A stretch of DNA of 46,721 nt from Anaerolineae bacterium (GCA_022013685.1 JAKLPV010000206.1:1-46721); one strand, 5' to 3'; shown: positions 10,250 to 18,925, counted from the first letter of the stretch. Notes: generated from the sequence alone by a model not told the origin. Translations and numbers: made by a program.

Positions 10250-11169
10250 AAAGATTCCCCAAGATGTCTGAAAGGATGGCATATTTTCGGCAGTTGGGTT
10301 TCCACCGCGCGCGCGGGCTTGACCAGCGCTCCCACGGCTGGTTGGGGATGCTGCTGGGGGCAGCCAGCAATGCGGTCAGCCCCAACTCGTCGATTACCGC
10401 GGCGGCAATCGCCTATTTTGCCCTGTTCTCACTCTTCCCCATCACCCTGTTAAGCGTTGCGATTGCCAGCTTCACACTTGGCCCGCTGATGGATCAGCAG
10501 CTCATCGTGCAAAAGCTGGAGTTCATCGCACCAGCGCTGGGCCAGTTATTGGGCCAAAATATAGATGAAATCGTTCGCACGCGCGGGCCAGTCACCGGCC
10601 TTGCCCTGGTCGGCCTGATCTGGTCGGCCTCGACCGTTTTTTACACGCTCACCCAAACCCTGAATGCGATTTGGAGCAACAAGCGCAAACGCCCGGTTTG
10701 GAAGCGGCGCGGCCTGGCAATCTTGTTTGTGCTGGCCTTTGCCGGCCCGGCGCTCTTCCTGGCGGCATTGGCAAGCAGCCTGCTCGCTAATTTACGCGCC
10801 TGGATGCCCGAGCTAATCCTGCCAATCATGGGCAGTGTCAGCTTTATCGTGGCAATCTTGCTCGATATTTCCCTGTTCATGCTGCTTTACAGCCTGCTCC
10901 CACACGGAGGCGCCACCTGGCGCGAGATTCTACCGGGCGCAATCGCGGGCGGCCTGCTCTGGGAATTTGCAAAAAAAGCCTTTCTGTTCATTGTTACCAC
11001 CTACCTCTCGATTTCAAATCTTATCTATGGTTCAGTCTCAGCGATCATTGCCTTCCTGGTTTGGGCTTATCTAAGCGGCATCATCTTACTCTTCGGCGCC
11101 TTCTTAAGCGTTGCTTATTTCCAACGCAAGCAGCAAGAAGAAGCACTTCCGCAAGATTCCGTTGTATAG
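10246..11169 (+). CDS. YihY/BrkB-family inner membrane protein
   Basis: A 307-residue polytopic protein of the YihY/UPF0761 (formerly ribonuclease BN-like) family, of uncertain function. Visible hallmarks are SSITAAAIAYFALFSLFPITLL near residues 48-70, a WSASTVFYTLTQTLNAIW segment, LLYSLLPHGGATWREILPGA, and GSVSAIIAFLVWAYLSGIILLFGA at the C-terminus. Six hydrophobic segments are evident. It starts in an ATGA overlap with the second AI-2E gene and is the last gene of that operon; element copy B begins 21 bp after its stop. Confidence 0.9.
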   Translation: MKRFPKMSERMAYFRQLGFHRARGLDQRSHGWLGMLLGAASNAVSPNSSITAAAIAYFALFSLFPITLLSVAIASFTLGPLMDQQLIVQKLEFIAPALGQLLGQNIDEIVRTRGPVTGLALVGLIWSASTVFYTLTQTLNAIWSNKRKRPVWKRRGLAILFVLAFAGPALFLAALASSLLANLRAWMPELILPIMGSVSFIVAILLDISLFMLLYSLLPHGGATWREILPGAIAGGLLWEFAKKAFLFIVTTYLSISNLIYGSVSAIIAFLVWAYLSGIILLFGAFLSVAYFQRKQQEEALPQDSVV

Positions 11170-11190
11170 AGTTGCTGGCTCCACCAGAAT

Positions 11191-11265
11191 CTCCCCCAGG
11201 TCGCGGAGACAATCCTTCCCCGATCGATGGATATAATAGAGAAGGATGTTATAGAATGAATATGG
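11191..11265 (+). promoter_or_regulatory. Repeated promoter-like element, copy B (divergent)
   Basis: Box 1 (CTCCCCCAGGTCGCGGAG) starts at 11191, box 2 (TTCCCCGATCGATGGATA) starts at 11216, and TAGAATGAA starts at 11252. The 25-bp box spacing is kept but the distance to the -10-like hexamer is 36 bp instead of 38. The right arm of the second hairpin has eroded, so this copy is unlikely to form a strong terminator. The GGDEF gene starts 86 bp after the hexamer. Confidence 0.6.
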
Positions 11266-11337
11266 GATGTTTATCGCGTATTCATCGTTCATAATTTGCA
11301 AGCACCAGCGAAAAACCCACGCCAGGCAAGAAAAGAT

Positions 11338-12318
11338 ATGTCCATGTCGAAAAACCCGACCCGAAAAGATGTTGCGGCTTTTGTAAAAAAACTAAAAACT
11401 TCCGAGTTGCGTTATCGCCGCTTGTTTGAAGCCGCGCAAGATGGCATCTTAATTCTGGATGCCAAAACAGGAATGATCACAGATGTAAACCCCTTTTTGA
11501 TCAATATGTTGGGATACTCGCGCGATGAATTTGTAGAAAGAAAGCTCTGGGAAGTTGGCGCATTCAAAGATATTGAAGCCAACCAGGAATCCTTCGAAGC
11601 ATTACAGGAGAATGAATATATTCGCTACGAAGATTTGCCGCTCAGGGCAAAAGACGGGCGTTTAATTGCGGTTGAATTCGTCAGCAACGTTTACCTGGTG
11701 GAAGACGAAAAAGTCATCCAATGCAATATCCGCGACATCACTGATCGTAAGCAAGCCCAGGATGCCCTACTGGAGAATGAAGCGTTGTTGCGCGAGTTGT
11801 CTGTCCGCGATCATTTGACAGGATTGTTCAACCGGCGCTATCTGGAGGAAACCCTGGAACGTGAACTGCTGCGAGCCTTACGCCAACAGAGTTCATTGGG
11901 CGTCATTATGTTGGATGTGGATGATTTCAAGCAGATCAACGATACCTATGGCCACGTTGCCGGCGATACGGTTTTACGTAAACTCGGCAAATTGTTGCGC
12001 AAGCATGTTCGCGGAGAAGATATAGCTTCCCGTTATGGAGGAGATGAGTTCATTTTGGTACTGCCGGGCGCATCACCTGAAGTGACGCGAGAACGCGCCA
12101 GGCTTATTTGTGAAGCAACCAAAGCATTCCATCTCAATATCGCTGGGAAAAACCTTGATTCCGTCACATTTTCACTCGGTATTGCAGTCTTTCCTCAAGA
12201 TAGTCCAAACATGGCAGGCCTATTGAAGGCCGCCGATGCTGCTCTTTATCTCGCAAAAAATGCAGGAAAAGGCAGGGTCGCTGCGGCAGGCCAAAACCCG
12301 GAACTAAATGTTGCCTGA
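11338..12318 (+). CDS. PAS domain-containing diguanylate cyclase
   Basis: A 326-residue signalling protein that would make cyclic di-GMP from two GTP. A PAS sensor domain (about residues 25-140, RYRRLFEAAQDGILILD onward, ending in CNIRDITDRK) is joined by a short coiled linker to a GGDEF domain (about 155-320). The A-site is intact (RYGGDEF). An RGED motif five residues before GGDEF is a complete I-site, so product inhibition is expected. No transmembrane segment is visible, so it should be cytoplasmic. The ATG at 11338 is preferred to an in-frame TTG at 11296; no strong ribosome-binding site decides between them. It is a single-gene unit under element copy B. Confidence 0.92.
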   Translation: MSMSKNPTRKDVAAFVKKLKTSELRYRRLFEAAQDGILILDAKTGMITDVNPFLINMLGYSRDEFVERKLWEVGAFKDIEANQESFEALQENEYIRYEDLPLRAKDGRLIAVEFVSNVYLVEDEKVIQCNIRDITDRKQAQDALLENEALLRELSVRDHLTGLFNRRYLEETLERELLRALRQQSSLGVIMLDVDDFKQINDTYGHVAGDTVLRKLGKLLRKHVRGEDIASRYGGDEFILVLPGASPEVTRERARLICEATKAFHLNIAGKNLDSVTFSLGIAVFPQDSPNMAGLLKAADAALYLAKNAGKGRVAAAGQNPELNVA

Positions 12319-12321
12319 ATC

Positions 12322-12398
12322 CTCCCCCAAGTGGCGGAGATGAAAACTCCCCGGTCGATGGATGTGGCCGGGGGGTGTTTGTTGTAGGATGAATTCAG
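12322..12398 (+). promoter_or_regulatory. Repeated promoter-like element, copy C
   Basis: Box 1 (CTCCCCCAAGTGGCGGAG) starts at 12322, box 2 (CTCCCCGGTCGATGGATG) at 12347, paired with GGCCGGGG, and TAGGATGAA at 12385. The spacings are 25 and 38 bp. It heads the long unit that begins with the DUF5670 gene 80 bp further on. Confidence 0.7.
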
Positions 12399-12464
12399 GC
12401 CTCGTGGAGGCCAATCGGTTCCAACATTTGCAACCGATGCTCAATTGCTCAAAAGGAGAATCTC

Positions 12465-12629
12465 ATGTTGTGGACAATCATCATAATCCTGCTCGTCCTG
12501 TGGCTGCTTGGCTTTTTTGGCCGGAACATCAGCCCCAGCTTCCCGCAAACCGGCAGTTGGATCCATGCCCTGCTCGTGATCGCGATCATTCTGTTCGTGT
12601 TACAGATGTTAGGGATCGTCAACCTATAG
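12465..12629 (+). CDS. Small membrane protein, DUF5670 (lmo0937) family
   Basis: A 54-residue protein too short for most gene finders. It reads MLWTIIIILLVLWLLGFF, a short polar hinge GRNISPSFPQTGSWIH, then a second helix ALLVIAIILFVLQML, ending GIVNL. This two-helix pattern is that of the lmo0937/DUF5670 family, often found beside stress genes; function unknown. AAAAGGAGAA ends 5 bp before the ATG, a strong ribosome-binding site. It is the first gene after element copy C and is followed by a long hairpin and the CBS gene. Confidence 0.85.
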   Translation: MLWTIIIILLVLWLLGFFGRNISPSFPQTGSWIHALLVIAIILFVLQMLGIVNL

Positions 12630-12648
12630 GGCAGCGCCAAAGCCAACA

Positions 12649-12679
12649 TAGAGGGGCAGCCGGTCTGGCTGCCCCTCTA
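12649..12679 (+). terminator. Perfect 13-bp intercistronic hairpin
   Basis: TAGAGGGGCAGCC and GGCTGCCCCTCTA form an uninterrupted stem around a five-base loop. No T-tract follows, so it is not a canonical intrinsic terminator. It lies between the DUF5670 and CBS genes and could stabilise the upstream short transcript or reduce read-through. Confidence 0.5.
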
Positions 12680-12721
12680 CGGCTGCGCGACTCTTACACG
12701 TTACATTCAAGGAGAATTCCC

Positions 12722-13159
12722 ATGAAAAAGTGCAGCGAAGTGATGACAAAAGAACCCGTTTGCTGTTTGCCAGAGGATACAGTAGCCAAAGTAGCCCAAC
12801 TAATGCAAAGGGACAATATCGGCTCGATTCCCGTCATCGAAAATGACAAGACTCAAAAACTGGTCGGGATCGTCACCGACCGTGACCTGGTTTTGAAGAT
12901 CATCGCCAAAGGGCAAGACGCCAAAACCACGAAAGTGGAAACGGTCATGACCCGCCAGGTGGTGACCTGCCTGGCCGAGGATGACCTGCAGATAGCGCTG
13001 AATGCTATGGCTGAACACCAATTACGCCGCATCCCGATCGTGAATGGCAGCCATAAAATCCTCGGGATCATTGCCCAGGCCGATGTGGCCACGCGCGTCA
13101 ACCAGCCCGAAAAAACCGCGGAAGTGGTCAAAGAAATTTCACAATCCAACACAAAGTAG
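12722..13159 (+). CDS. Tandem CBS-domain protein
   Basis: A 145-residue cytoplasmic protein made of two CBS motifs (about residues 1-62 and 72-128), which together form one Bateman module binding adenine nucleotides or similar ligands. Typical segments are MTKEPVCCLPEDTVAKVAQLM, IGSIPVIEN, VGIVTDRDLVLK in the first, and VETVMTRQVVTC, LRRIPIVN, LGIIAQADVA in the second. The start at 12722 follows AAGGAGAATTCCC; a longer in-frame reading from 12362 runs through the DUF5670 gene and the promoter element and is rejected. Standalone CBS pairs are often stress or energy-status sensors; no effector domain is fused here. Confidence 0.92.
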   Translation: MKKCSEVMTKEPVCCLPEDTVAKVAQLMQRDNIGSIPVIENDKTQKLVGIVTDRDLVLKIIAKGQDAKTTKVETVMTRQVVTCLAEDDLQIALNAMAEHQLRRIPIVNGSHKILGIIAQADVATRVNQPEKTAEVVKEISQSNTK

Positions 13160-13172
13160 GGCGATTCTTGAT

Positions 13173-14075
13173 ATGAAGGTGACCTTGAAGCACACGCGGA
13201 TGATGGTGAGTATCGCAGCTTTAACGGTGTTGACCCTGGGTCTGGCGGTCTTTTTCAGCCCGGCCCGCGCCAGCGCCAATTTCGCCACATCCCTACCTGC
13301 ACCTGTGGTTGCGCCACACGCGCAGGCAGAGGTGTGCGGCAACGGCTCCGCCCCAGATTACGGATTCAGCTACAACATGCAGCAGGCCCACTGGACGGTG
13401 AACTGGCAAAATTACATCTCAGAGCAGGCCGTGACCGAGGTAGATGTGATCCTGGACCAGTTGAATGCAGATTTCATCGCGCAGACGATGATTCTCATCC
13501 AGCCGCAGGAGCAGGTCGGCAACCGGGTCAACTGCGCTGTCCATTTTTTGCGCTATATGCAGCTCGGTCAGGCAAGCGGTGAGCGCAAGGATAACGGTTT
13601 TGTCTTTTTGATCGTGGTCGAGCCAGAGCGGATCGATGTGCACTACGGCGTTGGGCTGGGATTGCCCGCGCTGACCGCTCCCGAACTGACGGCCCTCAAC
13701 CGCGCTGCCGAGGAAACCTACCAATCGACCCGCAGCCTGGATCAAGCGCTTTTGACTCTGGTGCAGGGCTTCGACACGGTCGCGCGCAACAAATACGCCC
13801 CGCTACTTTTGCCCACCTCCACCCCCGAGACGATCGAGCTGCCCAAACTGCCTTCAGGGCCGCTCGGCCTTCTGACGGTTTGCTGCCTGCTCTGCCTGGG
13901 CGGCCTCTTTCTGATGTTCTTGGTCTGGATACTGCCTAAAATGGCCCGCAGCGGAATCAGATTCAATCCGTCCGGTTCGGGGTTCAGGGGAATTGGCAAC
14001 CCCTTTGGCGGGGGCCGCAGCGGCCCATCGATGCGCGGCGGCAGCGGCAGCGGACGATCCGGGCGCGGCAATTAA
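13173..14075 (+). CDS. Secreted/anchored TPM-domain protein (YgcG/Psb32-like)
   Basis: A 300-residue protein with a signal peptide (about 1-35, ending ARASA), a TPM domain (about 65-205) and one transmembrane helix (about 228-252), then a Gly/Ser/Arg-rich tail. TPM hallmarks are the Asn-Gly turn in ERKDNGFVFLIVVEPERIDV and HYGVGLG. Related proteins act as phosphatase-like or photosystem-repair factors, but the bacterial role is unknown. The start at 13173 is just after the CBS stop; a longer frame from 13044 overlaps the CBS gene and lacks support. TPM genes are commonly adjacent to lemA, and the next gene fits that pattern. Confidence 0.82.
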   Translation: MKVTLKHTRMMVSIAALTVLTLGLAVFFSPARASANFATSLPAPVVAPHAQAEVCGNGSAPDYGFSYNMQQAHWTVNWQNYISEQAVTEVDVILDQLNADFIAQTMILIQPQEQVGNRVNCAVHFLRYMQLGQASGERKDNGFVFLIVVEPERIDVHYGVGLGLPALTAPELTALNRAAEETYQSTRSLDQALLTLVQGFDTVARNKYAPLLLPTSTPETIELPKLPSGPLGLLTVCCLLCLGGLFLMFLVWILPKMARSGIRFNPSGSGFRGIGNPFGGGRSGPSMRGGSGSGRSGRGN

Positions 14076-14096
14076 ATCAAATCAGGAGATAAAACC

Positions 14097-14786
14097 ATGA
14101 AACGTTCCATACAACATCTGCTTTCAATTTTTATGCTGGCAATCCTGCTGGTCGGGCTGAGCAGTTGCGGGGTCGTAAAATCGGCCACAACGGAATACGA
14201 CGAACTGGTGGCCCTGGTCCAGGGCGTGCAATCTGCGGCGGCTAATTTTCAATTGGTAACCGATACACAGTATGCCAAGATCCAGGCCAAAACACAGATC
14301 ACCAAAGATTATTACGATGCGGTCAGCAACAGCGGCGAAGTCTGGACCGGGAACTTCCGTTCAGAAGCAGACGCGCTGACCAACCTGCTCGCCAATTACC
14401 GCGACGAAAACGGCCAACCATTGGACCCAACCAAGCTAAACCTGAACGACCTGCAAGACAAGGGCGCGCTCCCCAGCGACCTGGGACAGGGTTTCTCGCT
14501 GTATGTCAACGCCATCACCCAGGCCCCGCCGCCCGTGCCGGATGCCAGCGTGACCCTGGCGATGGGCGACACTGTGGACGAGGCCATGAATACCATCCAA
14601 CTGGCCGGCACCGACTGGAATGACGCCGTCAAGGCTTACAACACCCGCCGGGCGCAAATCAAAGGCGAGGTTGTGGCGCGCGTCTCGGCCTACTTCGGCT
14701 TTGACCTGCCGGTGACCTTCCCCTATTATCAGGGCGCCAACGCCGGTCAACCCGTTCAAAACCCGCTGGCATCTCCGCAGCCGTAA
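14097..14786 (+). CDS. LemA-like lipoprotein
   Basis: A 229-residue predicted lipoprotein. The signal peptide ends in the lipobox LSSC with Cys24, so it should be anchored to the outer face of the cytoplasmic membrane. The body is mostly helical; YDELVALVQGVQSAAANFQ and the C-terminal YNTRRAQIKGEVVARVSAYFGF resemble the first and last parts of LemA, whose function is unknown. The similarity is partial, so this call rests on both sequence pattern and its position after a TPM gene. The start has CAGGAGATAAAACC upstream. It ends in a Pro-rich tail. Confidence 0.6.
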   Translation: MKRSIQHLLSIFMLAILLVGLSSCGVVKSATTEYDELVALVQGVQSAAANFQLVTDTQYAKIQAKTQITKDYYDAVSNSGEVWTGNFRSEADALTNLLANYRDENGQPLDPTKLNLNDLQDKGALPSDLGQGFSLYVNAITQAPPPVPDASVTLAMGDTVDEAMNTIQLAGTDWNDAVKAYNTRRAQIKGEVVARVSAYFGFDLPVTFPYYQGANAGQPVQNPLASPQP

Positions 14787-14798
14787 GGCTGAAACGCT

Positions 14799-15518
14799 TT
14801 GGATGCATCCGTGAGAGAAAAAGGGCTTCGGCGGCAGCGGGTCGCGCTGTTTCAGGCCGGGCTGGTTTTGGTCGCGGGCGCTTTTGCCCTGCTGACTTTC
14901 CTGGTCAAAACCAGGCCTTCTTTTGCGCTGGATCTGCAGATCACCAAAGTCATCCAATCGCTTGATGCCCCACTCTTTTCGTGGCTGATGAGCCTGGTAA
15001 GCTGGCCGGGTTTTAGTCCACAGGCAATGATCATCACCGGGCTGGTTGTTCTGTTGATCTATGGCTTCGGCCTGCGCTGGGAAGCGCTCGCCACCCTGAG
15101 CGCGGGGCTCTCGTCAGCGGCGCTCAATGTTTTGGTCAAGAACCTCATCCAGCGCCCGCGGCCGCTGCCAGACATGGTGAATGTGCTCGCAACGCTCAAC
15201 AGTTACAGCTTCCCGAGCGGGCACGTTATGTTCTATGTAAGTTTTTATGGTTTTATTGGTTTGCTGGCCTATAGCCTGCTGAAACCGTCTTTCCAACGCA
15301 GTCTGCTGCTGATTTTCTCTGGCGGTCTGGTGGCCCTCATCGGCATATCGCGCATATACCTGGGCCAGCACTGGGCCAGCGATGTACTGGGCGCTTATTT
15401 GCTCGGCTGCCTGACCTTGGCCGCAAACATCCAGTTCTATCGCTGGGGCAAGACCCGTTTTTTTGTTCAGCAACCCCTGGCAGCAGGAAAGACGGCTTCT
15501 AAAGAGGAGATCGCATGA
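14799..15518 (+). CDS. PAP2-superfamily membrane phosphatase
   Basis: A 239-residue polytopic membrane enzyme of the phosphatidic acid phosphatase type 2 family, which dephosphorylates lipid phosphates such as undecaprenyl diphosphate or phosphatidylglycerol phosphate. All three catalytic motifs are present: KNLIQRPRP, PSGHV and SRIYLGQHWASD. Six hydrophobic segments are visible. The start is uncertain: TTG at 14799 or GTG at 14811, neither with a strong ribosome-binding site. Its stop overlaps the next start codon as ATGA. The substrate cannot be predicted. Confidence 0.9.
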   Translation: MDASVREKGLRRQRVALFQAGLVLVAGAFALLTFLVKTRPSFALDLQITKVIQSLDAPLFSWLMSLVSWPGFSPQAMIITGLVVLLIYGFGLRWEALATLSAGLSSAALNVLVKNLIQRPRPLPDMVNVLATLNSYSFPSGHVMFYVSFYGFIGLLAYSLLKPSFQRSLLLIFSGGLVALIGISRIYLGQHWASDVLGAYLLGCLTLAANIQFYRWGKTRFFVQQPLAAGKTASKEEIA

Positions 15519-16387
15519 TACGCAAAATTATCGCTGGAATATTTATTATCATCAGTTCTGTTCTACTCGGCCTGAGTATCGCCGGGATTGTGCTGATACA
15601 AACCTACAAGGAACCCTTGACGCGCTTTTCCACGACCAGGCTGCAAACCATTGACACAGAACTCGGACTGGCGCAAACCACGCTCCAAAGCGCAGCGCTC
15701 GAACTCGAACGCACCCTGCGCACGGTCGAAGCCGCCGAGATCAGCCTGGCAACGCTCAAAGCGGACTTTATCCAGGCCAAGGCGTTCTTCGGAACTATCA
15801 ACGGAACACTGGATAAGCAGTTGCTGCCCGGCTTGAAAGCCTCCCGCGAAAAACTTGACCAGGCCAAAAGCAGCCTGCTGGAACTACAGGCCTCGCTGGC
15901 AAAAGCCAACGCGCTGCCTTTTGTAAACTTCAACCTGCCCAGCGATAAATTACTCAGCGATCTGATTGCCAGCGCCGGTTCAATCGACACGCTGATCACC
16001 CAGGTGGAAGGCGTGACCAAAAAAGCATCCGGTTTTCTGGATGACGCCTCGTATTTGATGGAAGGCGACCTTGGCGAGACAAAAGATAACCTTCAAAATT
16101 TTCTGACGGTTGTACAAGAATACGACCAGAAATTCAGCGCCTGGCGCGAACAGCTTGCCGCGCTGACTGAATCCCTGCCCGGCTGGATCCAAACTACCGC
16201 CATCAACCTGACAATTTTCCTGCTCTGGTTCGGGCTTTCCCAGATCAGCATGATCCGCCACGGACTGTCGCTCTGGCAGGGCGGTCAGTCGCAGGAAAAA
16301 CCACGGGCGGTTGAACAAGCTACAGGCAGCAGAGAAAAGCTCCTGCCAGCCGCGCAAATACCAGGAGTATCCCATGACTCTATTTGA
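15515..16387 (+). CDS. Membrane-anchored coiled-coil protein of unknown function
   Basis: I do not recognise a family. The 290-residue protein has an N-terminal helix (about 5-29), a long Ala/Leu/Glu/Lys-rich coiled-coil-prone stretch (about 38-145), a second helical stretch, and a transmembrane helix near 228-247 (INLTIFLLWFGLSQISMI), ending in a polar tail. The arrangement suggests a periplasmic or extracellular rod tethered at both ends. It starts by ATGA overlap with the PAP2 gene, and its last 14 bases overlap the GTPase gene, so it belongs to the same operon. Confidence 0.75.
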   Translation: MIRKIIAGIFIIISSVLLGLSIAGIVLIQTYKEPLTRFSTTRLQTIDTELGLAQTTLQSAALELERTLRTVEAAEISLATLKADFIQAKAFFGTINGTLDKQLLPGLKASREKLDQAKSSLLELQASLAKANALPFVNFNLPSDKLLSDLIASAGSIDTLITQVEGVTKKASGFLDDASYLMEGDLGETKDNLQNFLTVVQEYDQKFSAWREQLAALTESLPGWIQTTAINLTIFLLWFGLSQISMIRHGLSLWQGGQSQEKPRAVEQATGSREKLLPAAQIPGVSHDSI

Positions 16388-17621
16388 TGAAGTTCTCAGT
16401 CAATTCCCTTCCGAGGTTCAAGCGCCGGTGCGCAAGGTCTGGGATGCCCTCGGACCCAACGAGAAGGCCAGCTTTATGTCGCTCCTGGTTGGCTTCCCGG
16501 CAGATACGCACCTGATAAAAATACTGGTCAAGCTATCCACCGCTCACATCCGGCAGGCTTTTGGCAACAAGCATCGGGTGGTTATCGTCGGCCCGACCAA
16601 CGTTGGCAAATCGACGCTCTACAACCAACTCGTACAGGATAAAAGCGACCAGGCCGTCGTCAGCCCCCTGCCCGGCACCACCACCGAAAATCAACAGGCC
16701 GATGCAGCCCTGTTCGCCGTGGTTGATACGCCAGGGGCGGATGCGGTCGGGGATGCCGGCGAACGCGAGAAAGACCTGGCGCTCTCAGCCTCCGCCGAAG
16801 CCGATTTCATCGTATTGGTGTTCGACGCTGTCCAGGGCATTAAAAAGACCGAGCAGGAACTGTTCAACGAAGTCGCCGCGCTGAAAAAGCCTTTTATCGT
16901 CGTGCTGAACAAGACCGATCTGATATCGCGCAAAGATCTGCAAGCTGTCCTTATCAGCGCCGCCCAAAACCTGGGTCTGGAGCCGGACCAGATCGTGCCG
17001 ATCGTTGCCAAAGACGGCAAGAACCTGGGCAAGGTCTTGCTGGCCATCGCAGCCACCGAACCGGGGATGGTGGCCGCCCTCGGGCAGGCCCTGCCGGAAT
17101 ACCGCTGGCAGTTGGCCTGGCAAAGCATCGTGCGGACCGCCTCGATCTCCGCCGCGATCGCCCTGGTTCCGCTGCCGGTCATTGATTTTATCCCGCTGGT
17201 GGCGGCGCAGTCGATCATGATGGTCAGCATCGCGCGCATCTATAACTACGAGATCACCCCAAAACGCGCCTCCGAACTGGTGGCGACCTTTGGCATGGGC
17301 CTGTTGGGCCGGACTCTCTTTCAACAGTTCAGCAAATTTGGCGGGCTGCCGGGCTGGCTGCTGAGCGCGGCAATCGCTGCCTCGACCACGATCGTATTGG
17401 GCTATGCGGGCGTGCGCTGGTTCGAAAAAGGCGAGAAACTTTCATCTGATACGCTCAAAAAACTTACCAGGGCCGTGACCAGCAATCTCATGGAAACCTT
17501 CAAAGATTTCGGAAAACACAGGAATAACCCCAAAGGACTCCAGGAGCGGATCAGCCAGGCGCTGGAAGACCTGCCGCTGGCCGAAAGCCGCTCGACGCTC
17601 GATAATGAAGCGGGTGAATAA
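16374..17621 (+). CDS. Era-like GTPase with C-terminal DUF697 membrane region
   Basis: A 415-residue protein. After a helical N-terminus, a TRAFAC-class GTPase domain (about 65-235) shows G1 GPTNVGKST, a threonine-rich G2 region (GTTTENQ), G3 DTPG and G4 NKTD. The rest matches DUF697-type proteins: hydrophobic segments around SISAAIALVPLPVIDFIPLVA and LLGRTLFQQFSKFGGLPGW, and an amphipathic C-terminus. Such proteins are membrane-associated GTPases of unknown role. AGGAG lies 8 bp before the ATG at 16374, which supports this start over an in-frame ATG at 16311. It is the last gene of the unit. Confidence 0.87.
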   Translation: MTLFDEVLSQFPSEVQAPVRKVWDALGPNEKASFMSLLVGFPADTHLIKILVKLSTAHIRQAFGNKHRVVIVGPTNVGKSTLYNQLVQDKSDQAVVSPLPGTTTENQQADAALFAVVDTPGADAVGDAGEREKDLALSASAEADFIVLVFDAVQGIKKTEQELFNEVAALKKPFIVVLNKTDLISRKDLQAVLISAAQNLGLEPDQIVPIVAKDGKNLGKVLLAIAATEPGMVAALGQALPEYRWQLAWQSIVRTASISAAIALVPLPVIDFIPLVAAQSIMMVSIARIYNYEITPKRASELVATFGMGLLGRTLFQQFSKFGGLPGWLLSAAIAASTTIVLGYAGVRWFEKGEKLSSDTLKKLTRAVTSNLMETFKDFGKHRNNPKGLQERISQALEDLPLAESRSTLDNEAGE

Positions 17622-17630
17622 AACACCGTC

Positions 17631-17746
17631 CCAGCATGTCATTTCGAGCCGCTTTGCGGCGACATCGTGCCCGTAGGGTAGAAATCTTGCCTTGCCAGGG
17701 CGTAGATTTCTCCTCGCTGGCGCTCGTCGAAATGACATGTTGCTGG
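17631..17746. repeat. MITE-like intergenic inverted repeat
   Basis: The outer arms CCAGCATGTCATTTCGAG and its near-complement CGAAATGACATGTTGCTGG enclose a nested pair, AGAAATCT and AGATTTCT. About 116 bp folds into one long hairpin with no coding capacity. The GTCATTTCGAG...AGATTTCTC pattern resembles small palindromic intergenic repeats seen in many bacterial genomes. It lies just after the GTPase stop and may act as a terminator. Confidence 0.7.
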
Positions 17747-17803
17747 CACATTTAGAGAAATATGCCCATGACAGACAACAACATGAATTCAGGAGAATAT
17801 AAA

Positions 17804-18748
17804 ATGCCTGGCTTAAGCCGCTTACCGGTACTATTCGTTTTAATCGCACTCATTCTCGCAGCCTGCGCGCCCGCCAGACCAGCATCACCCACCTCGGACG
17901 GTGGCATGGCCGAACCGGCGGACGAAGTCGCTGAAGGCGATTCATCCGCCCCGGCGGTCAAGGCCAAAAAACCACCCCAAACCAATGCCGCCGGGATCAT
18001 CCCGCCCGAACGTCGCGAGGAACTGACCCGGCTCTCAAGCCTGCTCGATTTCAAGCTCACCGGCCTGGATGGGGCCGCGCTGGGAGAAGTTTCCGACTTC
18101 ATTATCAACACCTGCGAAACCTACATCATCTACTTTACGGTTGAGCCTGCCAGCGATCTGCAAGTGGCAGGAGGTCAGCAATTAATCATCCCCTTTGAAG
18201 TGGTCACCATCAACAGCGGCGCACTGGATGCGGAAACGCAAACCATCTCGATCTACATGACCCCTGACCTGGTAGCCGCTGCGCCAACCTTCGATGACGG
18301 TCTGACCCTGTTCCCCAACACCTGGGAGGAAACCGTCCGCGCTTACTGGTTACAGGTTGCAAGAGTCAGCCCGCTAACCAGTGAGTGCAAGGCTGGCGGG
18401 AGTGATTCGGCCAACGCCGTTCACAAAATTGCCTACGCTTCGCAATTGCTGGGCGCCGAACTGAAAGACGGCAACCAGGTTTACCTCGGGACAGTCCTGG
18501 AAGCAGTACTGGAGCCTGAAAGCGGCAAACTGGGTTTCTACGTGGTCAAACTGTTGGATGATAGCCTGGTCATGGTTCCACTCGGCCAGACAAATATTCC
18601 CAAGGAAGCCCTGGTGCCGGGCCAAACGATCGAACTGGTGCTGCTCTCAGAAACCAATTTACTCCTGGACGCTCCACGTATCACATCCATCGAAGAAGCC
18701 ATGAACGCCCAGACCCAAAGCGAAGCCCGTGGATACTGGAAAAAATAA
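17804..18748 (+). CDS. Lipoprotein with PRC-barrel-like repeats
   Basis: A 314-residue predicted lipoprotein. The signal peptide ends in LAAC (Cys21), followed by a Pro/Ser/Glu-rich linker to about residue 70. Two PRC-barrel-like segments are visible: LLDFKLTGLDGAALGEVSDF (about 82-150) and YASQLLGAELKDGNQVYLGT (about 222-285), the second ending in MVPLGQTNIP. PRC barrels are small beta-barrels that bind RNA, protein or tetrapyrrole partners; an extracellular lipid-anchored form is of unknown role. AGGAGA lies 7 bp before the ATG at 17804 and overrides ATGs further upstream. Element copy D begins 9 bp after the stop. Confidence 0.75.
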   Translation: MPGLSRLPVLFVLIALILAACAPARPASPTSDGGMAEPADEVAEGDSSAPAVKAKKPPQTNAAGIIPPERREELTRLSSLLDFKLTGLDGAALGEVSDFIINTCETYIIYFTVEPASDLQVAGGQQLIIPFEVVTINSGALDAETQTISIYMTPDLVAAAPTFDDGLTLFPNTWEETVRAYWLQVARVSPLTSECKAGGSDSANAVHKIAYASQLLGAELKDGNQVYLGTVLEAVLEPESGKLGFYVVKLLDDSLVMVPLGQTNIPKEALVPGQTIELVLLSETNLLLDAPRITSIEEAMNAQTQSEARGYWKK

Positions 18749-18757
18749 CTCAAAAAT

Positions 18758-18834
18758 CTCCCCCAAGTGGCCTAGACCAAAACTCCCCAGTTGCAGGACG
18801 CAACCGGGGAGTTTTCAATATATGATGAAACCAT
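18758..18834 (+). promoter_or_regulatory. Repeated promoter-like element, copy D
   Basis: Box 1 (CTCCCCCAAGTGGCCTAG) starts at 18758, box 2 (CTCCCCAGTTGCAGGACG) at 18783 and TATGATGAA at 18821; spacings are 25 and 38 bp. The second stem has changed on both sides (GTTG with CAAC) relative to copy A (GGTC with GACC), a compensatory substitution. GGGGAGTTTTC follows the stem, so this copy could also terminate transcription. The lipoprotein start lies 105 bp after the hexamer. Confidence 0.7.
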
Positions 18835-18925
18835 CACCTTGCTTGGTTTTGCCAGGCAATCAGTTAGAAGCCAAACAGGCTGCGGATGGTCTCACCTGGA
18901 GAGTGTCTCGGCAAAAGGAACGCTT

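Noticed and set aside
12362..12721. N-terminal extension of the CBS protein from 12362
   Set aside because: It reads through the promoter element and the DUF5670 gene in another frame; the start at 12722 has a good ribosome-binding site and matches the family.
13044..13172. N-terminal extension of the TPM protein
   Set aside because: It overlaps the CBS gene and would bury the signal peptide, which begins at 13173.
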